A stretch of DNA of 64,000 bases from Sporosarcina luteola (GCF_023715245.1 NZ_JAMBNV010000001.1:558001-622000), one strand, 5' to 3'; numbered from the stretch's first letter, positions 7,474 to 16,651 are shown. Numbers and translations are program-made. The notes: a model not told the origin generated them from the sequence alone.

Positions 7474-8070
7474 ATGAATATCAAGAAAAAATTAGCAATG
7501 AGCATCGCAACTGGAGCATTGGCTGTAAGTATGATTGGCGGAGGCACTTATGCTTATTTCAACGATGTTGAAACAAGCACGAATCAATTCGCTGCAGGTA
7601 CATTGGATTTGTCGGTGAACCCTGAAACTATTATCAATGTAGATAAGATTAAACCAGGTGACTGGATGAACCGTACTTTCAAATTGGAGAACAAGGGCAG
7701 CCTTGACATTTCTAAAATATTTTTAACTACAAGCTACACTGAATCAGTAGCGGGATTTGGCGAACACATTTACGTTGATTTCCTTAGAAACGAAGATAAG
7801 AGCGGCATTCTTGGAGATAGTAATGTGATTGCATCCAAGAAATTGAGTGACCTAGCGAACATGACACCGGATGCTGTTAAAAATGTTTCACCTTCATTCT
7901 TTGGAATCCAAGATGGAGAAAAAAGTGGAATCAAGGCTGGTACTACTGATACTATGTATGTGAAATTCAGATTCAATGATAATAATCAAGACCAAAACCA
8001 ATACCAAGGCGCAACTTTGGAATTGAAATGGCAGTTTGATGCACAGCAAACAGCTGGAACATCGAAATAA
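7474..8070 (+). CDS. Camelysin/TasA-family secreted protein 3
   Basis: 198 residues from ATG 7474, which has TTGGAGGAATTT upstream; the in-frame TTG at 7459 is inside the ribosome site. Signal KKKLAMSIATGALAVSMIGG, cleavage region GGTYA/YF, YFNDVETSTNQFAAGTLDLS, then IKPGDWMNRTFKLENKGSLD and a C-terminal LELKWQFDAQQ strand. A secreted fibre-forming or surface protein processed by SipW. It is closest to sipW of the three paralogues and precedes the tapA-like/sipW pair by 160 bp across a terminator. Confidence 0.9.
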   Translation: MNIKKKLAMSIATGALAVSMIGGGTYAYFNDVETSTNQFAAGTLDLSVNPETIINVDKIKPGDWMNRTFKLENKGSLDISKIFLTTSYTESVAGFGEHIYVDFLRNEDKSGILGDSNVIASKKLSDLANMTPDAVKNVSPSFFGIQDGEKSGIKAGTTDTMYVKFRFNDNNQDQNQYQGATLELKWQFDAQQTAGTSK

Positions 8071-8080
8071 TATATTACCC

Positions 8081-8115
8081 GGGAGGAGAGCCCTTCTCCT
8101 CCCTCATTTTATTTC
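8081..8115 (+). terminator. Terminator after camelysin gene 3
   Basis: GGGAGGAGA at 8081-8089 pairs with TCTCCTCCC at 8095-8103, followed by TCATTTTATTT. Confidence 0.8.
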
Positions 8116-8232
8116 AACAAGCCGCCGGTGACATATCTTATATATATTTCTCAGCATATAACTCTATTTTTGTGTATTGAGGAATATATTTAAGGATATT
8201 CTAGCAATAAAACTCCGAAAGGCGGGAACAGC

Positions 8233-9156
8233 TTGAAAAACATGAAAATAGATCGAATGCGCAAGCGCAAGGAACGTAGGCGCAGATATAAGAAAAACTA
8301 TCAAGGTCTTTTCCTGAGTTTAAAGATTGCTTCTATATGTTATTTAGCCATCTTTGGCACTAGTTATATGTCGTCTGGTACGTCTGCATTTTTCAGCAAT
8401 CAAAATACAGTCCCGTCAACGATAACTGCTGGTACTTGGAATTATTGTGGTGAAGAAGATGAAACGGATGCTACACCAAAGGAAGAAATTAATGTTGACG
8501 GCGAGAATATTGAAGACATCCTTACTGAAGAAAATGAAAGTGAAACACTTCCGATTGAAGAAGTTGATATCGGCACTGTAGGTCAGGAAGAGTCATTGGA
8601 AGAAAATGAACAGAATATAAGTACAAGCGATGAAATCAATATCGACCAAGATGGCACCGAAGATAACCTTGTTGAAGAAAGAATAGAAGAAGTTATATCG
8701 GGCGATGAAATTGGGGTCGACTGCGAAGAAGATGAAGAAGACACTGCGCCAATCGAAGTAGATTGCAAGGGTGAAAATGACTCTGAGGAAGAACAAGATG
8801 CAACATCGAGTGAAGAAACCAAGGCGGAATGTGGAAATAAAGAAAATGATTCAAATGAAGAAAGTGAAAAGAATAACATCACGGAAGATGAAAAAGTCAG
8901 TGAGTCTCCAAAGGAACTAGAAGCTGGCGTTGAAAACGTGGAGAACGATCAAATACAACCGGAAAACAAAGATACGATGCCCGTAACCGAATCTACAGAA
9001 ACAGAACCCGACAACGATTCCATAGAAAATATAGGGTCAGAAGATGATACAAACGCAGCTATAAATGAAGAAATAGAAAAAGAAAATGCGGAGGGTGATT
9101 TAAATGAGAGAGAACAAGAACAAGAAAAAGATAAAAGTAATGAAATGGGTGAATAA
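8233..9156 (+). CDS. TapA-like secreted protein with long acidic tail
   Basis: 307 residues. A very basic start (RKRKERRRRYKKNYQG) and one hydrophobic segment end in GTSAFFSNQNTVPSTITAGT, the same kind of SipW-processed N-terminus seen in TapA (YqxM) of Bacillus subtilis, with a TWNYC cysteine soon after. From about residue 75 to the end the protein is almost only Glu, Asp, Asn, Ser and Thr, without predicted folded domain. TapA anchors and nucleates TasA fibres in the wall and is encoded just before sipW, as here. The folded TapA core is not recognisable, so this is a TapA-like protein by position, processing site and acidic tail. Start TTG 8233 has AAGGCGGG upstream; ATG 8242 is the alternative. 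Overlaps sipW by 53 bp. Confidence 0.65.
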   Translation: MKNMKIDRMRKRKERRRRYKKNYQGLFLSLKIASICYLAIFGTSYMSSGTSAFFSNQNTVPSTITAGTWNYCGEEDETDATPKEEINVDGENIEDILTEENESETLPIEEVDIGTVGQEESLEENEQNISTSDEINIDQDGTEDNLVEERIEEVISGDEIGVDCEEDEEDTAPIEVDCKGENDSEEEQDATSSEETKAECGNKENDSNEESEKNNITEDEKVSESPKELEAGVENVENDQIQPENKDTMPVTESTETEPDNDSIENIGSEDDTNAAINEEIEKENAEGDLNEREQEQEKDKSNEMGE

Positions 9157-9715
9157 CCTCGTATCGGGCATACTGATGGTCTTACTTATTACAGTGGCAT
9201 CTGTAGTAGTAATCACGAAAGCCTCTGGCGGGGAGCCGCAACTTTTAGGTTATCAAATAAAAACAGTCCTGTCGGGATCCATGGAGCCGGGAATCCAAAC
9301 CGGTTCAATCATTGCCGTGAAACTGGCTGAAGATAAAACTAATTTTAAAACAGGTGATGTCATCACCTTTAGGGAAAATGAAGAGATGTTGATTACGCAT
9401 AGAATTACGGAAGTGGTTTCGAATGGGGATTCCGTTCTTTACCGGACAAAAGGGGATAACAACAATGCAGAGGACATGAATCCAGTTCTTCCTGACAATG
9501 TTGTAGCAGTGTATACCGGTTTAACAGTACCTTACGTCGGTTACTTTGCTAATTTTGCGCAATCCAAGAATGGTGCTCTTCTTCTGTTAATCCCTGGATT
9601 CCTGTTGCTGATCTACTCGGCGGTTACAATTTGGAAAGTATTGTCCCAAATCGAATTGCCTCAGAAAAAACAAGCGGATATTTTGGGAGAAGATGGCGGA
9701 AAAAGTTCTTCCTGA
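9104..9715 (+). CDS. sipW: Signal peptidase I, SipW (ER) type
   Basis: 203 residues. Helix at about 18-38, then the catalytic serine at about residue 59 in VLSGSMEPGI and, instead of the lysine of ordinary bacterial enzymes, a histidine at about 99 in LITHRI, which defines the ER/SipW type. TKGDNN and the following GY segment and a second membrane helix near 155-178 complete the family layout. SipW cleaves the signal peptides of TasA and TapA type proteins on the outer face of the membrane. Start ATG 9104 has GGAGGG upstream and lies inside the end of the tapA-like gene, so the two are translationally linked. Confidence 0.93.
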   Translation: MRENKNKKKIKVMKWVNNLVSGILMVLLITVASVVVITKASGGEPQLLGYQIKTVLSGSMEPGIQTGSIIAVKLAEDKTNFKTGDVITFRENEEMLITHRITEVVSNGDSVLYRTKGDNNNAEDMNPVLPDNVVAVYTGLTVPYVGYFANFAQSKNGALLLLIPGFLLLIYSAVTIWKVLSQIELPQKKQADILGEDGGKSSS

Positions 9716-9748
9716 ATCGATCGCTTAGTTATGTAAGGAGACATTATC

Positions 9749-10414
9749 ATGATAAGACTGTTTCGATATTTCCCGATTCTATTATTGATTAGCATAATAT
9801 GTTTGTTTCCTACTACGGGCGCGGTTGCAGATGAAACAAACGCCACAGATAAAAAAGAAGTTGATATAAGCCTTTCACCAAAAGAAACTTTATTTGATGT
9901 CAGCAACATGAAGCCTGGTGATTGGGCGCCACGTACTCTCACAGTCAAAAATACTGGCAGTAAAGATTTTGTGTACCATATGCAGTTGCGAAACCGAACC
10001 AGTGGAGATGACAAGCTGTTTAACGAGCTATTATTGGAAGTAAAAGCCGGCGAGCTGGAATTATATCAAGGTAAAATGGCAGCATTTACTTCATTGTCAG
10101 ATAGAGACATCACAAGCGGCAGTGAAGAGAATCTTGATATTACTATTCGTTTTCCCGAGCATCTAGGAAATGATTTTCAAGGGCTTAACGCTGCATTCGT
10201 TTTCGACTTTACAGCAGAAGGAATAAATAAAGTGGCGGTTCACGCCATGACAAAAGGAATGATCGACAGCGGTGGAATTGCATCATCCGGGTTTGGACTA
10301 CTCGGCTCGTCGACAAAACTTTTTGAGTGGATACTATTTGGTTCTCTAGTAGTGGCAAGCGGATTTGTGTTGATGATCATCAGGCATAATAGGCGAATGA
10401 AATGGGCTCAATAG
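9749..10414 (+). CDS. Membrane-anchored TasA-like protein
   Basis: 221 residues. N-terminal signal (LFRYFPILLLISIICLFP) cut near AVA, then MKPGDWAPRTLTVKNTGSKD, the same GDW...RT...N.GS core as the camelysins, and FQGLNAAFVFDFTAEG at the end of the sandwich. Unlike the camelysins it has a C-terminal helix (about 190-212, LFGSLVVASGFVLMIIRHNR) and a basic end after a glycine-rich linker (SGGIASSGFGLLGSS). There is no LPXTG sortase site. It is probably a cell-bound anchor for the secreted fibres, encoded 33 bp after sipW in the same unit. The anchoring role is inferred. Confidence 0.75.
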   Translation: MIRLFRYFPILLLISIICLFPTTGAVADETNATDKKEVDISLSPKETLFDVSNMKPGDWAPRTLTVKNTGSKDFVYHMQLRNRTSGDDKLFNELLLEVKAGELELYQGKMAAFTSLSDRDITSGSEENLDITIRFPEHLGNDFQGLNAAFVFDFTAEGINKVAVHAMTKGMIDSGGIASSGFGLLGSSTKLFEWILFGSLVVASGFVLMIIRHNRRMKWAQ

Positions 10415-10429
10415 ACGTTCTTGATTTGC

Positions 10430-10576
10430 GGTACCTGTGCAGCACACTATTTAGTTTATTAACTACAATTGAATAGTATCTAGGGGGAAAGTCAGCTATG
10501 AAAGGAATTGGTTGACTTTCCCTTGCATTTTTATACCACGTATAGAATTGTTATAAATGTTTCTTACACAGGCACC
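10430..10576 (+). repeat. GGTGCC intergenic element, copy 2
   Basis: Begins 15 bp after the preceding stop codon. Left end is GGTACCTGTGCA, inner stem GGGAAAGTCAGC with GGTTGACTTTCCC (wobble pair kept), right arm GAATTGTTATAAATG...ACACAGGCACC. First of a tandem pair. Confidence 0.9.
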
Positions 10577-10710
10577 GGCACAATTCAGTTTATTAACTAC
10601 AATTGTATATTTCGGAAATGAAGAGTCAGTCGTTTAAGCAACCGGCTGACTTTTTGTTGCATTTTTATGCCTGGTCGTGAATTGTCATAAATGCACCACG
10701 CACAGGCACC
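10577..10710 (+). repeat. GGTGCC intergenic element, copy 3 (tandem)
   Basis: Starts directly at the end of copy 2, lacking its own outer left 12 bp: GGCACAATTCAGTTTATTAA, inner stem AGTCAGTCG/CGGCTGACT, right arm ending GCACAGGCACC. Confidence 0.9.
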
Positions 10711-10725
10711 GAATTGAATTGTGTG

Positions 10726-10776
10726 AACAACCACCTACCCCGCAGGAAACTGTGAGGATGGGTGGTTGTTTTGTTG
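10726..10776 (+). terminator. Terminator after the matrix locus
   Basis: AACAACCACCTACCC pairs with GGGTGGTTGTT at 10760-10770 (with small bulges) and is followed by TTGTTGTTG. It closes the sipW unit together with the two repeat elements. Confidence 0.75.
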
Positions 10777-10839
10777 TTGTCGCCCCTCTTTCCATAATGA
10801 CCCAAGAATGAATAATCTAAATTTATGTACTAATAGTCA

Positions 10840-10868
10840 TTGACACTACATTATAATTGTAATACCAT
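10840..10868 (+). promoter_or_regulatory. Possible promoter of the tct-gar locus
   Basis: A perfect TTGACA at 10840-10845 with a 17-bp spacer to TACCAT (three of six matches to TATAAT). It lies 44 bp before the tctB start; only the -35 box is strong. Confidence 0.35.
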
Positions 10869-10911
10869 TAGAATAGTTTAACAGAATGTTCAAAGGGGTG
10901 GGGGTATTGGG

Positions 10912-11406
10912 ATGGTTCTGAAAAATAGGGAAGTCCAGTCGGGTTTTTTACTTCTTCTTGTAAGCGGTGTCATGTTTACTGCAACGTTGAGCTTTAAAAA
11001 GATGACGACTACGGCGATTGGACCAGCATTCATGCCACAAGTGATTTCAATTCTGATTGCACTCGTGAGCCTAGCGGTTATCTACGAGGGATATAAGAAG
11101 GTGAAAGCCGCAAAGGAAGTTGATTCAACAATAAAGGCTGAAGATGCGGAAGCCGTGGATAAAGGAGTTTCCTACAAGCCGGTGATTGTGTCGTTTGTCT
11201 TAATGGCTTTCTATGTTGTTATAATGCCTATCGTCGGTTTTCTTATCACGACTGCGGTATTTATGTTCATTCAGATGATGGTTCTTTCATCAAAGTTGGA
11301 GCGGCGTTGGTTGCTGTTCGCGGTTGTCTCGGTCGTTTCATCCGTGATCATCTATTATGTATTCCGAAATGTGTTCTACATAATGCTGCCATCTGGACTT
11401 CTATAA
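10912..11406 (+). CDS. tctB: Tripartite tricarboxylate transporter small subunit TctB
   Basis: 164 residues with four hydrophobic helices (about 10-28, 40-60, 85-112, 125-155) and a charged loop between helices 2 and 3, the normal TctB layout. It is the small membrane subunit of a TTT-type secondary transporter that takes up carboxylates with a periplasmic or lipoprotein-type binding protein. The order tctB-tctA-tctC with 12 and 34 bp gaps shows one operon. Start ATG 10912 has a G-rich AAAGGGGTGGGGG upstream. The next genes make the likely substrate a sugar diacid rather than citrate. Confidence 0.85.
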   Translation: MVLKNREVQSGFLLLLVSGVMFTATLSFKKMTTTAIGPAFMPQVISILIALVSLAVIYEGYKKVKAAKEVDSTIKAEDAEAVDKGVSYKPVIVSFVLMAFYVVIMPIVGFLITTAVFMFIQMMVLSSKLERRWLLFAVVSVVSSVIIYYVFRNVFYIMLPSGLL

Positions 11407-11418
11407 GGGGGTGGGAAA

Positions 11419-12939
11419 ATGGTTGAAATGTTAGTAAGCGGTTTTGCTTCTATTCTTACGATTAAAGGGATTTTGCTCATTATGGGAGGGGTAATCCTTG
11501 GCTTGATATTCGGATCGATTCCAGGTCTGACGGCGACGATGGCGATTGCCATCTGTCTTCCAATCACGTTTGGAATGCATCCGATTGATGGAATGGCTCT
11601 TCTGATGGGCCTTTATATCGGTGGTGTTTCCGGAGGGTTGATTCCTGCGATTTTACTGAAGCTTCCTGGAACGCCATCATCAATCGCTACGACATTCGAT
11701 GGCTATCCGATGGCGCGTAAAGGGGAAGCGGGGAAAGCGTTCAACTTTGCGATTGTTGCTTCTTTCATGGGTGGTCTGTTAAGTATTCTTGTCCTGATCT
11801 TGATAGCTCCGCCGCTAGGCAAAGTGGCCCTTCAATTCGGTCCATTCGAATACTTTGCAATTATTATCTTTGCCCTATCGCTCATCTCTAGTTTGTCTGG
11901 AGATTCATTGCCAAAGGGAGTGATGGCCGGGCTGCTAGGAATCGGATTTGCGATGGTCGGTTCGGCGCCGATTGATGCCTTTCCGCGCTTCACGTTCGGT
12001 GCAACATCTTTGAATGCCGGATTCTCACTCTTGCCAGTTTTGATCGGGTTATTCGCAATCTCGGAAATTCTGACGAATGCCGAGAAGACGGTGAAGGATA
12101 ACTTGAAAGTTGATATGAAAAAGATCAGTTACAAAGTGACGTTGAAAGAGTATCTTTCGCAAGGTTGGAACTGGCTTCGGTCAAGCTTGATTGGGCTTGG
12201 AATTGGCATCCTGCCGGGTATCGGGGGAGGAACATCCAATCTTGTCGCGTATGCAGCTGCTAAGAATTCCTCAAAAAATCCTGAGAAATTCGGTACAGGG
12301 GTTCCGGACGGTGTAGTTGCATCTGAATCGTCGAACAACGCGGCGATCGGGGGCGCACTCGTTCCACTTATCTCGCTTGGAATTCCTGGTGATACGGTAA
12401 CGGCACTTCTACTCGGAGGGCTCGTTCTTCACGGACTTCAACCAGGTCCGTTGCTAATTCAGAATAATGGCGATATCGTCTACGCCATCTTTGCCGCATT
12501 GTTGGTCGCAAACTTATTCATGATTCTGTTCCTTTTCCTGGGGATGCGAGGGTTTGTGAAGATGCTCAGTATTCCGCAGAACATTCTTATGCCTGTCATC
12601 CTTGGGCTCTGTATTGTCGGCGCTTATGGAGAGAATGGCCGTGTGTTCGACATTGGCGCACTGTTTTTCTTTGGTCTACTAGGATACTTGATGGTCAAGT
12701 TTGGATTCCCGTTGACACCGCTTGTCTTGGGGTTCATTCTCGGACCGCTTCTTGAAACGAATTTACGCCGCGGACTCATGATGTCCCAAGGTGACTTTAT
12801 GCCATTCTTGACGTCCCCGATTGCGGCTGTATTCCTCATCATCACAGTAGGATCGATCGGACTGAAAATTTATAGCAACTGGAAGAAGAAACGAAGCAAC
12901 AATGACCAATCGTTCAACCTGTTAGAAGGGGAACAATGA
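11419..12939 (+). CDS. tctA: Tripartite tricarboxylate transporter large subunit TctA
   Basis: 506 residues, the standard TctA length, with about twelve membrane helices. Family signatures are present: GSIPGLTATMAIAICLPITF near residue 35, LKLPGTPSSIATTFDGYPMA near 80, GIGILPGIGGGTSNLVAYAA near 260 and SNNAAIGGALVPLISLGIPG near 300. It forms the translocation channel of the TTT transporter with TctB, using the cation gradient. Start ATG 11419 has AAGGGGGTGGG upstream. Confidence 0.94.
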   Translation: MVEMLVSGFASILTIKGILLIMGGVILGLIFGSIPGLTATMAIAICLPITFGMHPIDGMALLMGLYIGGVSGGLIPAILLKLPGTPSSIATTFDGYPMARKGEAGKAFNFAIVASFMGGLLSILVLILIAPPLGKVALQFGPFEYFAIIIFALSLISSLSGDSLPKGVMAGLLGIGFAMVGSAPIDAFPRFTFGATSLNAGFSLLPVLIGLFAISEILTNAEKTVKDNLKVDMKKISYKVTLKEYLSQGWNWLRSSLIGLGIGILPGIGGGTSNLVAYAAAKNSSKNPEKFGTGVPDGVVASESSNNAAIGGALVPLISLGIPGDTVTALLLGGLVLHGLQPGPLLIQNNGDIVYAIFAALLVANLFMILFLFLGMRGFVKMLSIPQNILMPVILGLCIVGAYGENGRVFDIGALFFFGLLGYLMVKFGFPLTPLVLGFILGPLLETNLRRGLMMSQGDFMPFLTSPIAAVFLIITVGSIGLKIYSNWKKKRSNNDQSFNLLEGEQ

Positions 12940-12973
12940 AAGACCAAATAAGATTGGAATGGGGGATTTACAG

Positions 12974-13963
12974 ATGAAGGGAATTTTTAAGAAACTAATG
13001 ATCGGTACTGCTGCGATTACACTCGTGGCAGGATTGGCAGCGTGCTCGGATTCGGAAAAAGCATCAGGGGATACAAAATCAAACTACCCGACGAAGCCGA
13101 TTGAAATTGTAGTACCAGCGGGGGCCGGTGGTGACACAGACTTGAACACCCGGATTATGGCGAAAGCAATGGAAAAGGAAATTGGCAAGCCGCTAGTCGT
13201 TACGAACGTCACGGGAGCAGGCGGGACAGCAGGTACCCAGAAAGTGAATGATGCAAAAGCAGACGGCTACACGGTTCTTGCTTTCCATAATTCAATCATT
13301 CTTAACAAAATCTATGGGCTTGTGGATTATACCTATTCCGATATGAAAGTGGCGGGTGTAGGGGTGCTGGATCAGTCGAATACGTTCCTAGTCTCCAAAA
13401 ACTCGGAGTTCAAAACGATTGATGAATTGGTTGACTATGCCAAAGCCAATCCGAAAAAGGTGAGTGTCGCAACGGAAGTCGGTTCGATGACCTATATGCA
13501 AATTCTCCAATTTGAAGAGCAGACAGGCGTCGAATTCAACATTGTGGACGTCGGCGGCGCTTCCGACAAAATCACTGCACTTCTCGGCGGTCGTGTGGAC
13601 ATCGTCCCGACATCCCTTGGTCTGGTGAAAGGCTATCTTGAATCCGGTGATTTTGTGCCACTTGGCGTAATGGCGGAAGAGCGACTCGAAGATGCTCCGG
13701 ACATTAAGACGTTTAAAGAGCAAGGCATAGATCTTGTGGTGGATAAAGTATTCCTTTGGGCATTCCCGAAAGATACTCCTGACGATGTCGTGGCTACTTT
13801 TACCGAAGCAATGAGCAAGGCCGTTGAAAATGAAACATATCAGGATGAAATCAAAAAGTCCTGGCTCAGCCCGGTTTATTTGAACCCGGAGGAAGCAAGC
13901 AAGAAGCTCGCCGAAATCGAGGCGGAATATGAAGAACTTTATAAGTTGACCGAAGGCCAGTAA
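12974..13963 (+). CDS. tctC: Tripartite tricarboxylate transporter binding lipoprotein TctC
   Basis: 329 residues. A lipoprotein signal with lipobox LAAC at about residue 20-23 is followed by a Ser/Lys-rich linker and the Bug/TctC fold signature YPTKPIEIVVPAGAGGDTDL, then GAGGTAGTQKVNDAKADGYT. It captures the carboxylate outside the membrane and hands it to TctAB. Start ATG 12974 has GGGGGA upstream; the in-frame ATG at 12959 overlaps the ribosome site. In Gram-positive bacteria the protein is lipid-anchored, which the lipobox supports. Confidence 0.92.
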   Translation: MKGIFKKLMIGTAAITLVAGLAACSDSEKASGDTKSNYPTKPIEIVVPAGAGGDTDLNTRIMAKAMEKEIGKPLVVTNVTGAGGTAGTQKVNDAKADGYTVLAFHNSIILNKIYGLVDYTYSDMKVAGVGVLDQSNTFLVSKNSEFKTIDELVDYAKANPKKVSVATEVGSMTYMQILQFEEQTGVEFNIVDVGGASDKITALLGGRVDIVPTSLGLVKGYLESGDFVPLGVMAEERLEDAPDIKTFKEQGIDLVVDKVFLWAFPKDTPDDVVATFTEAMSKAVENETYQDEIKKSWLSPVYLNPEEASKKLAEIEAEYEELYKLTEGQ

Positions 13964-13993
13964 GTCTTTGAATTATAAAGATAAAAAGAGGGA

Positions 13994-14033
13994 CAGGCCC
14001 GGGTACAGTCGATCTTGAATCGGCCCCGGGCTT
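13994..14033 (+). terminator. Hairpin between tctC and the dehydratase genes
   Basis: AGGCCCGGG at about 13995-14003 pairs with CCCCGGGCTT at 14024-14033, with GTCGAT/ATCGGC adding to the stem. No long T-run follows. It may be a partial terminator or an mRNA-stabilising structure that separates transporter from enzyme expression. Confidence 0.5.
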
Positions 14034-14064
14034 CAAATATTGTTGGAATCTGGAGGAGACGAGA

Positions 14065-15081
14065 ATGATGCATGTTTCTGTAACTGTCAATACAGCGGAT
14101 TTGACTGATCTTGACCTGCAACAGATGGCGCAATTAGGAATTGATTATATTGATTTCGGCAACGGACAGGGGTTCAAAGGAGTCTCTGAACAGGGTTTCC
14201 CTGATCTCGATGAGCTGCTGAGATTGAAAAAGCGTGTACGTTCATTCGGGCTTGATATTAACCGGGTCACACTGCCGAATATTTCAAGACGTTTTATGGA
14301 GAATGAAGAGGGCAGTGCTGCGGAACTCGAAAACTCGCTGAATGCTGTAAGGGTTTTTGGCGAAGCGGGGATTAAAATCGTCCGGCAGCGATTCGAAGGA
14401 GATGTCTTTGAGGGCCGCGGGTTGAGCTATGAAGCAATTCAACGCGGCGGCGCCATTGCACGCGGCGAGAGCATCGGCCTGTTGAAAGAGAAGAGTGAAA
14501 CTCCCGGTCAGGAAGAGCTGCAGAACTGGTGGGCCTCTTTCCAACGTGCCTACCGGGAAATTGTACCGCTCGCACAGGATTATGACGTGAAAGTCGCAAT
14601 GCACCCGTCCGATACACCTCATCCGGATTCTCCTTTTGGCGGCATCGGCCTGAACCGGATCATTGATGATTTCCCAAACAAGAATGTTGGATTCGTCTAT
14701 TGTATCGGTACCCGAGCTGAAGCGGGTGGATCTTCCCTAGTTTTGGATGAAATCAACCATTTCGGCCGCAAAGAGCGTATTTTCCTAGTACACTTCCGGA
14801 ATGTCCGCGGCAGTTTGCCGACTGCGGGCGCATTCGAAGAAGCCCTATTAGATGACGGGGATTTGAATATGTTCAAGATTCTACTTGAACTGCGTAAGGT
14901 CGGGTATAGTGGCTGCCTGAACCCGGACCATGTTCCGACATTTGCCGGGGATACCGCAGATCTGAACGAAGCTTGGAAATACTCGAATATCGGATGGAAG
15001 GCATCAAGTCTCGGCTTTGCGTATTCAGTCGGTTATATTAAGGCATTGTTGAATGCACTGAATGAATTCGAGGGTCATTAA
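14065..15081 (+). CDS. Mannonate dehydratase-like (UxuA family) protein
   Basis: 338 residues of a TIM-barrel enzyme. Segments matching UxuA/mannonate dehydratase motifs in order: VAMHPSDTPHPDSPFGGI, VGFVYCIGTRAEAGG, FLVHFRNVRGSLPTAGAFEE and CLNPDHVPTFAGD, which in UxuA supply metal-binding His, Cys and Asp residues. UxuA removes water from D-mannonate to give 2-keto-3-deoxygluconate. Here the gene overlaps no uronate isomerase or oxidoreductase genes and is directly joined to garD (stop TAA abuts the next ATG), so the substrate may be a sugar diacid or its product. The family is clear; the reaction is uncertain. Start ATG 14065 has GGAGGAG upstream. Confidence 0.75.
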   Translation: MMHVSVTVNTADLTDLDLQQMAQLGIDYIDFGNGQGFKGVSEQGFPDLDELLRLKKRVRSFGLDINRVTLPNISRRFMENEEGSAAELENSLNAVRVFGEAGIKIVRQRFEGDVFEGRGLSYEAIQRGGAIARGESIGLLKEKSETPGQEELQNWWASFQRAYREIVPLAQDYDVKVAMHPSDTPHPDSPFGGIGLNRIIDDFPNKNVGFVYCIGTRAEAGGSSLVLDEINHFGRKERIFLVHFRNVRGSLPTAGAFEEALLDDGDLNMFKILLELRKVGYSGCLNPDHVPTFAGDTADLNEAWKYSNIGWKASSLGFAYSVGYIKALLNALNEFEGH

Positions 15082-16629
15082 ATGAAGGGAAATGTGATGG
15101 CTGGGAATACGGTGAGGATTCCCCCGCTTTCGATTAAGATGAATGACTTGGATAATGTCGCCATCATTGCGAATGACGGGGGGCTTCCAGCAGGGGCGGT
15201 TCTCCAGGATGGATTGAAACTTACCGAAAGAATTCCGCAGGGGCATAAAATTGCCTTGGAAGATTTTGCGGAGGGTGATGCGATCTATCGATATGGCGAG
15301 GTGATCGGCTATGCAGACCGATTGATTCCGAAAGGGAGTTGGGTTCGCGAGACGATGCTTCAAATGCCGGAACCACCTGCACTTTCGGAATTGCAAATTG
15401 GCGGGAATACCGAGCCCCTTCCGCCGATGGAGGGTGTCTATACTTTCATGGGCTATCCGAATCCGGATGGTTCGTTCGGAACGAAAAACCTTCTTGGAAT
15501 TACAACAAGCGTTCAGTGTGTAACGGGTGTCTTGGATTTCGCAGTTGAGAAAATCAGAAAGGAACTCCTTCCTAATTACCCGAATGTCGATGACGTTGTG
15601 GCGCTTAACCACTCTTATGGTTGCGGAGTGGCAATTGACGGGCTTGGCTCCGAAATTCCGATCCGTACCATCAGGAACCTGGCAAACCATCCAAACTTCG
15701 GCGGGGAATTGCTGATTATCGGACTTGGTTGCGAGAAATTGACACTTGATCGGCTTGATGCAGGTGAAAGTGCATCAGATGTCCTTTTCTTGCAGGATAG
15801 ATCAGGGTTCTCTGAAATGATCACAACCATCATGGAGATGTCGCGTGAGCGGTTGGAGCGTCTCAACAAGCGTGAGCGGGTGGAGGCACCACTGTCCAAG
15901 TTGACCGTTGGCATGCAATGCGGCGGAAGCGATGCGCTATCCGGCGTCACCGCGAACCCCGCTGTCGGACACGCATCAGATCTGCTCGTACGGGCCGGTG
16001 CGACTGTCATGTTCTCGGAAGTGACGGAAGTCAGGGATGGTGTCCATCTACTGGCGAAACGTGCTGTCACTGAAGAAGTTGGGCAAGCGTTGATTCGCGA
16101 GATGAAATGGTACGACGATTATTTGGTAAGGGGACTTGCGGACAGAAGCGCCAATACGACCCCGGGGAATAAAAAGGGCGGTCTATCTAATATTGTGGAA
16201 AAGTCGCTCGGTTCCATCGTCAAATCCGGAAGTGCGCCGATTGTGGACGTTCTCTCACCTGGCGAGAAAGTCCGGAAGAACGGATTGAACTTTGCGGCGA
16301 CACCGGCAGGGGATTTCGTGTGCGGAACGCTACAGCTAGCATCGGGTATGCATCTTGAAGTATTCACAACGGGCCGCGGCACGCCGTATAACTTATCAAT
16401 GGCACCGGTGATCAAAGTGTCTACGCGGACAGGGCTTGCTGAACAGTGGCGTGACTTGATTGATGTTGACGCTGGAAAGATCGCAGATGGGAAAGCGACC
16501 ATTGAAGAGGTCGGGGAAGAGATTTTCCAGGCGATCATCGATGTTGCAAGCGGCCGCCGTCAGACGTGGGCCGACCATTGGGGGATCCGGAACGATTTGG
16601 TCCTGTTCAACCCGGCTCCCATTACATGA
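15082..16629 (+). CDS. garD: Galactarate dehydratase
   Basis: 515 residues, close to the 523 of Escherichia coli GarD, which it follows over its length: [120 protein letters not shown] and a final NPAPIT. GarD dehydrates galactarate to 5-keto-4-deoxyglucarate using iron. It is the strongest functional anchor of this locus. The start may be ATG 15082 (GAGGG upstream) or ATG 15097 (AAGGGA six bases upstream, [11 protein letters not shown]). The aldolase and reductase that follow in E. coli are not in the window, except for the dehydrogenase at 19026. Confidence 0.93.
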   Translation: MKGNVMAGNTVRIPPLSIKMNDLDNVAIIANDGGLPAGAVLQDGLKLTERIPQGHKIALEDFAEGDAIYRYGEVIGYADRLIPKGSWVRETMLQMPEPPALSELQIGGNTEPLPPMEGVYTFMGYPNPDGSFGTKNLLGITTSVQCVTGVLDFAVEKIRKELLPNYPNVDDVVALNHSYGCGVAIDGLGSEIPIRTIRNLANHPNFGGELLIIGLGCEKLTLDRLDAGESASDVLFLQDRSGFSEMITTIMEMSRERLERLNKRERVEAPLSKLTVGMQCGGSDALSGVTANPAVGHASDLLVRAGATVMFSEVTEVRDGVHLLAKRAVTEEVGQALIREMKWYDDYLVRGLADRSANTTPGNKKGGLSNIVEKSLGSIVKSGSAPIVDVLSPGEKVRKNGLNFAATPAGDFVCGTLQLASGMHLEVFTTGRGTPYNLSMAPVIKVSTRTGLAEQWRDLIDVDAGKIADGKATIEEVGEEIFQAIIDVASGRRQTWADHWGIRNDLVLFNPAPIT

Positions 16630-16651
16630 GAAAAACAGAGCAAGTGGTGGT

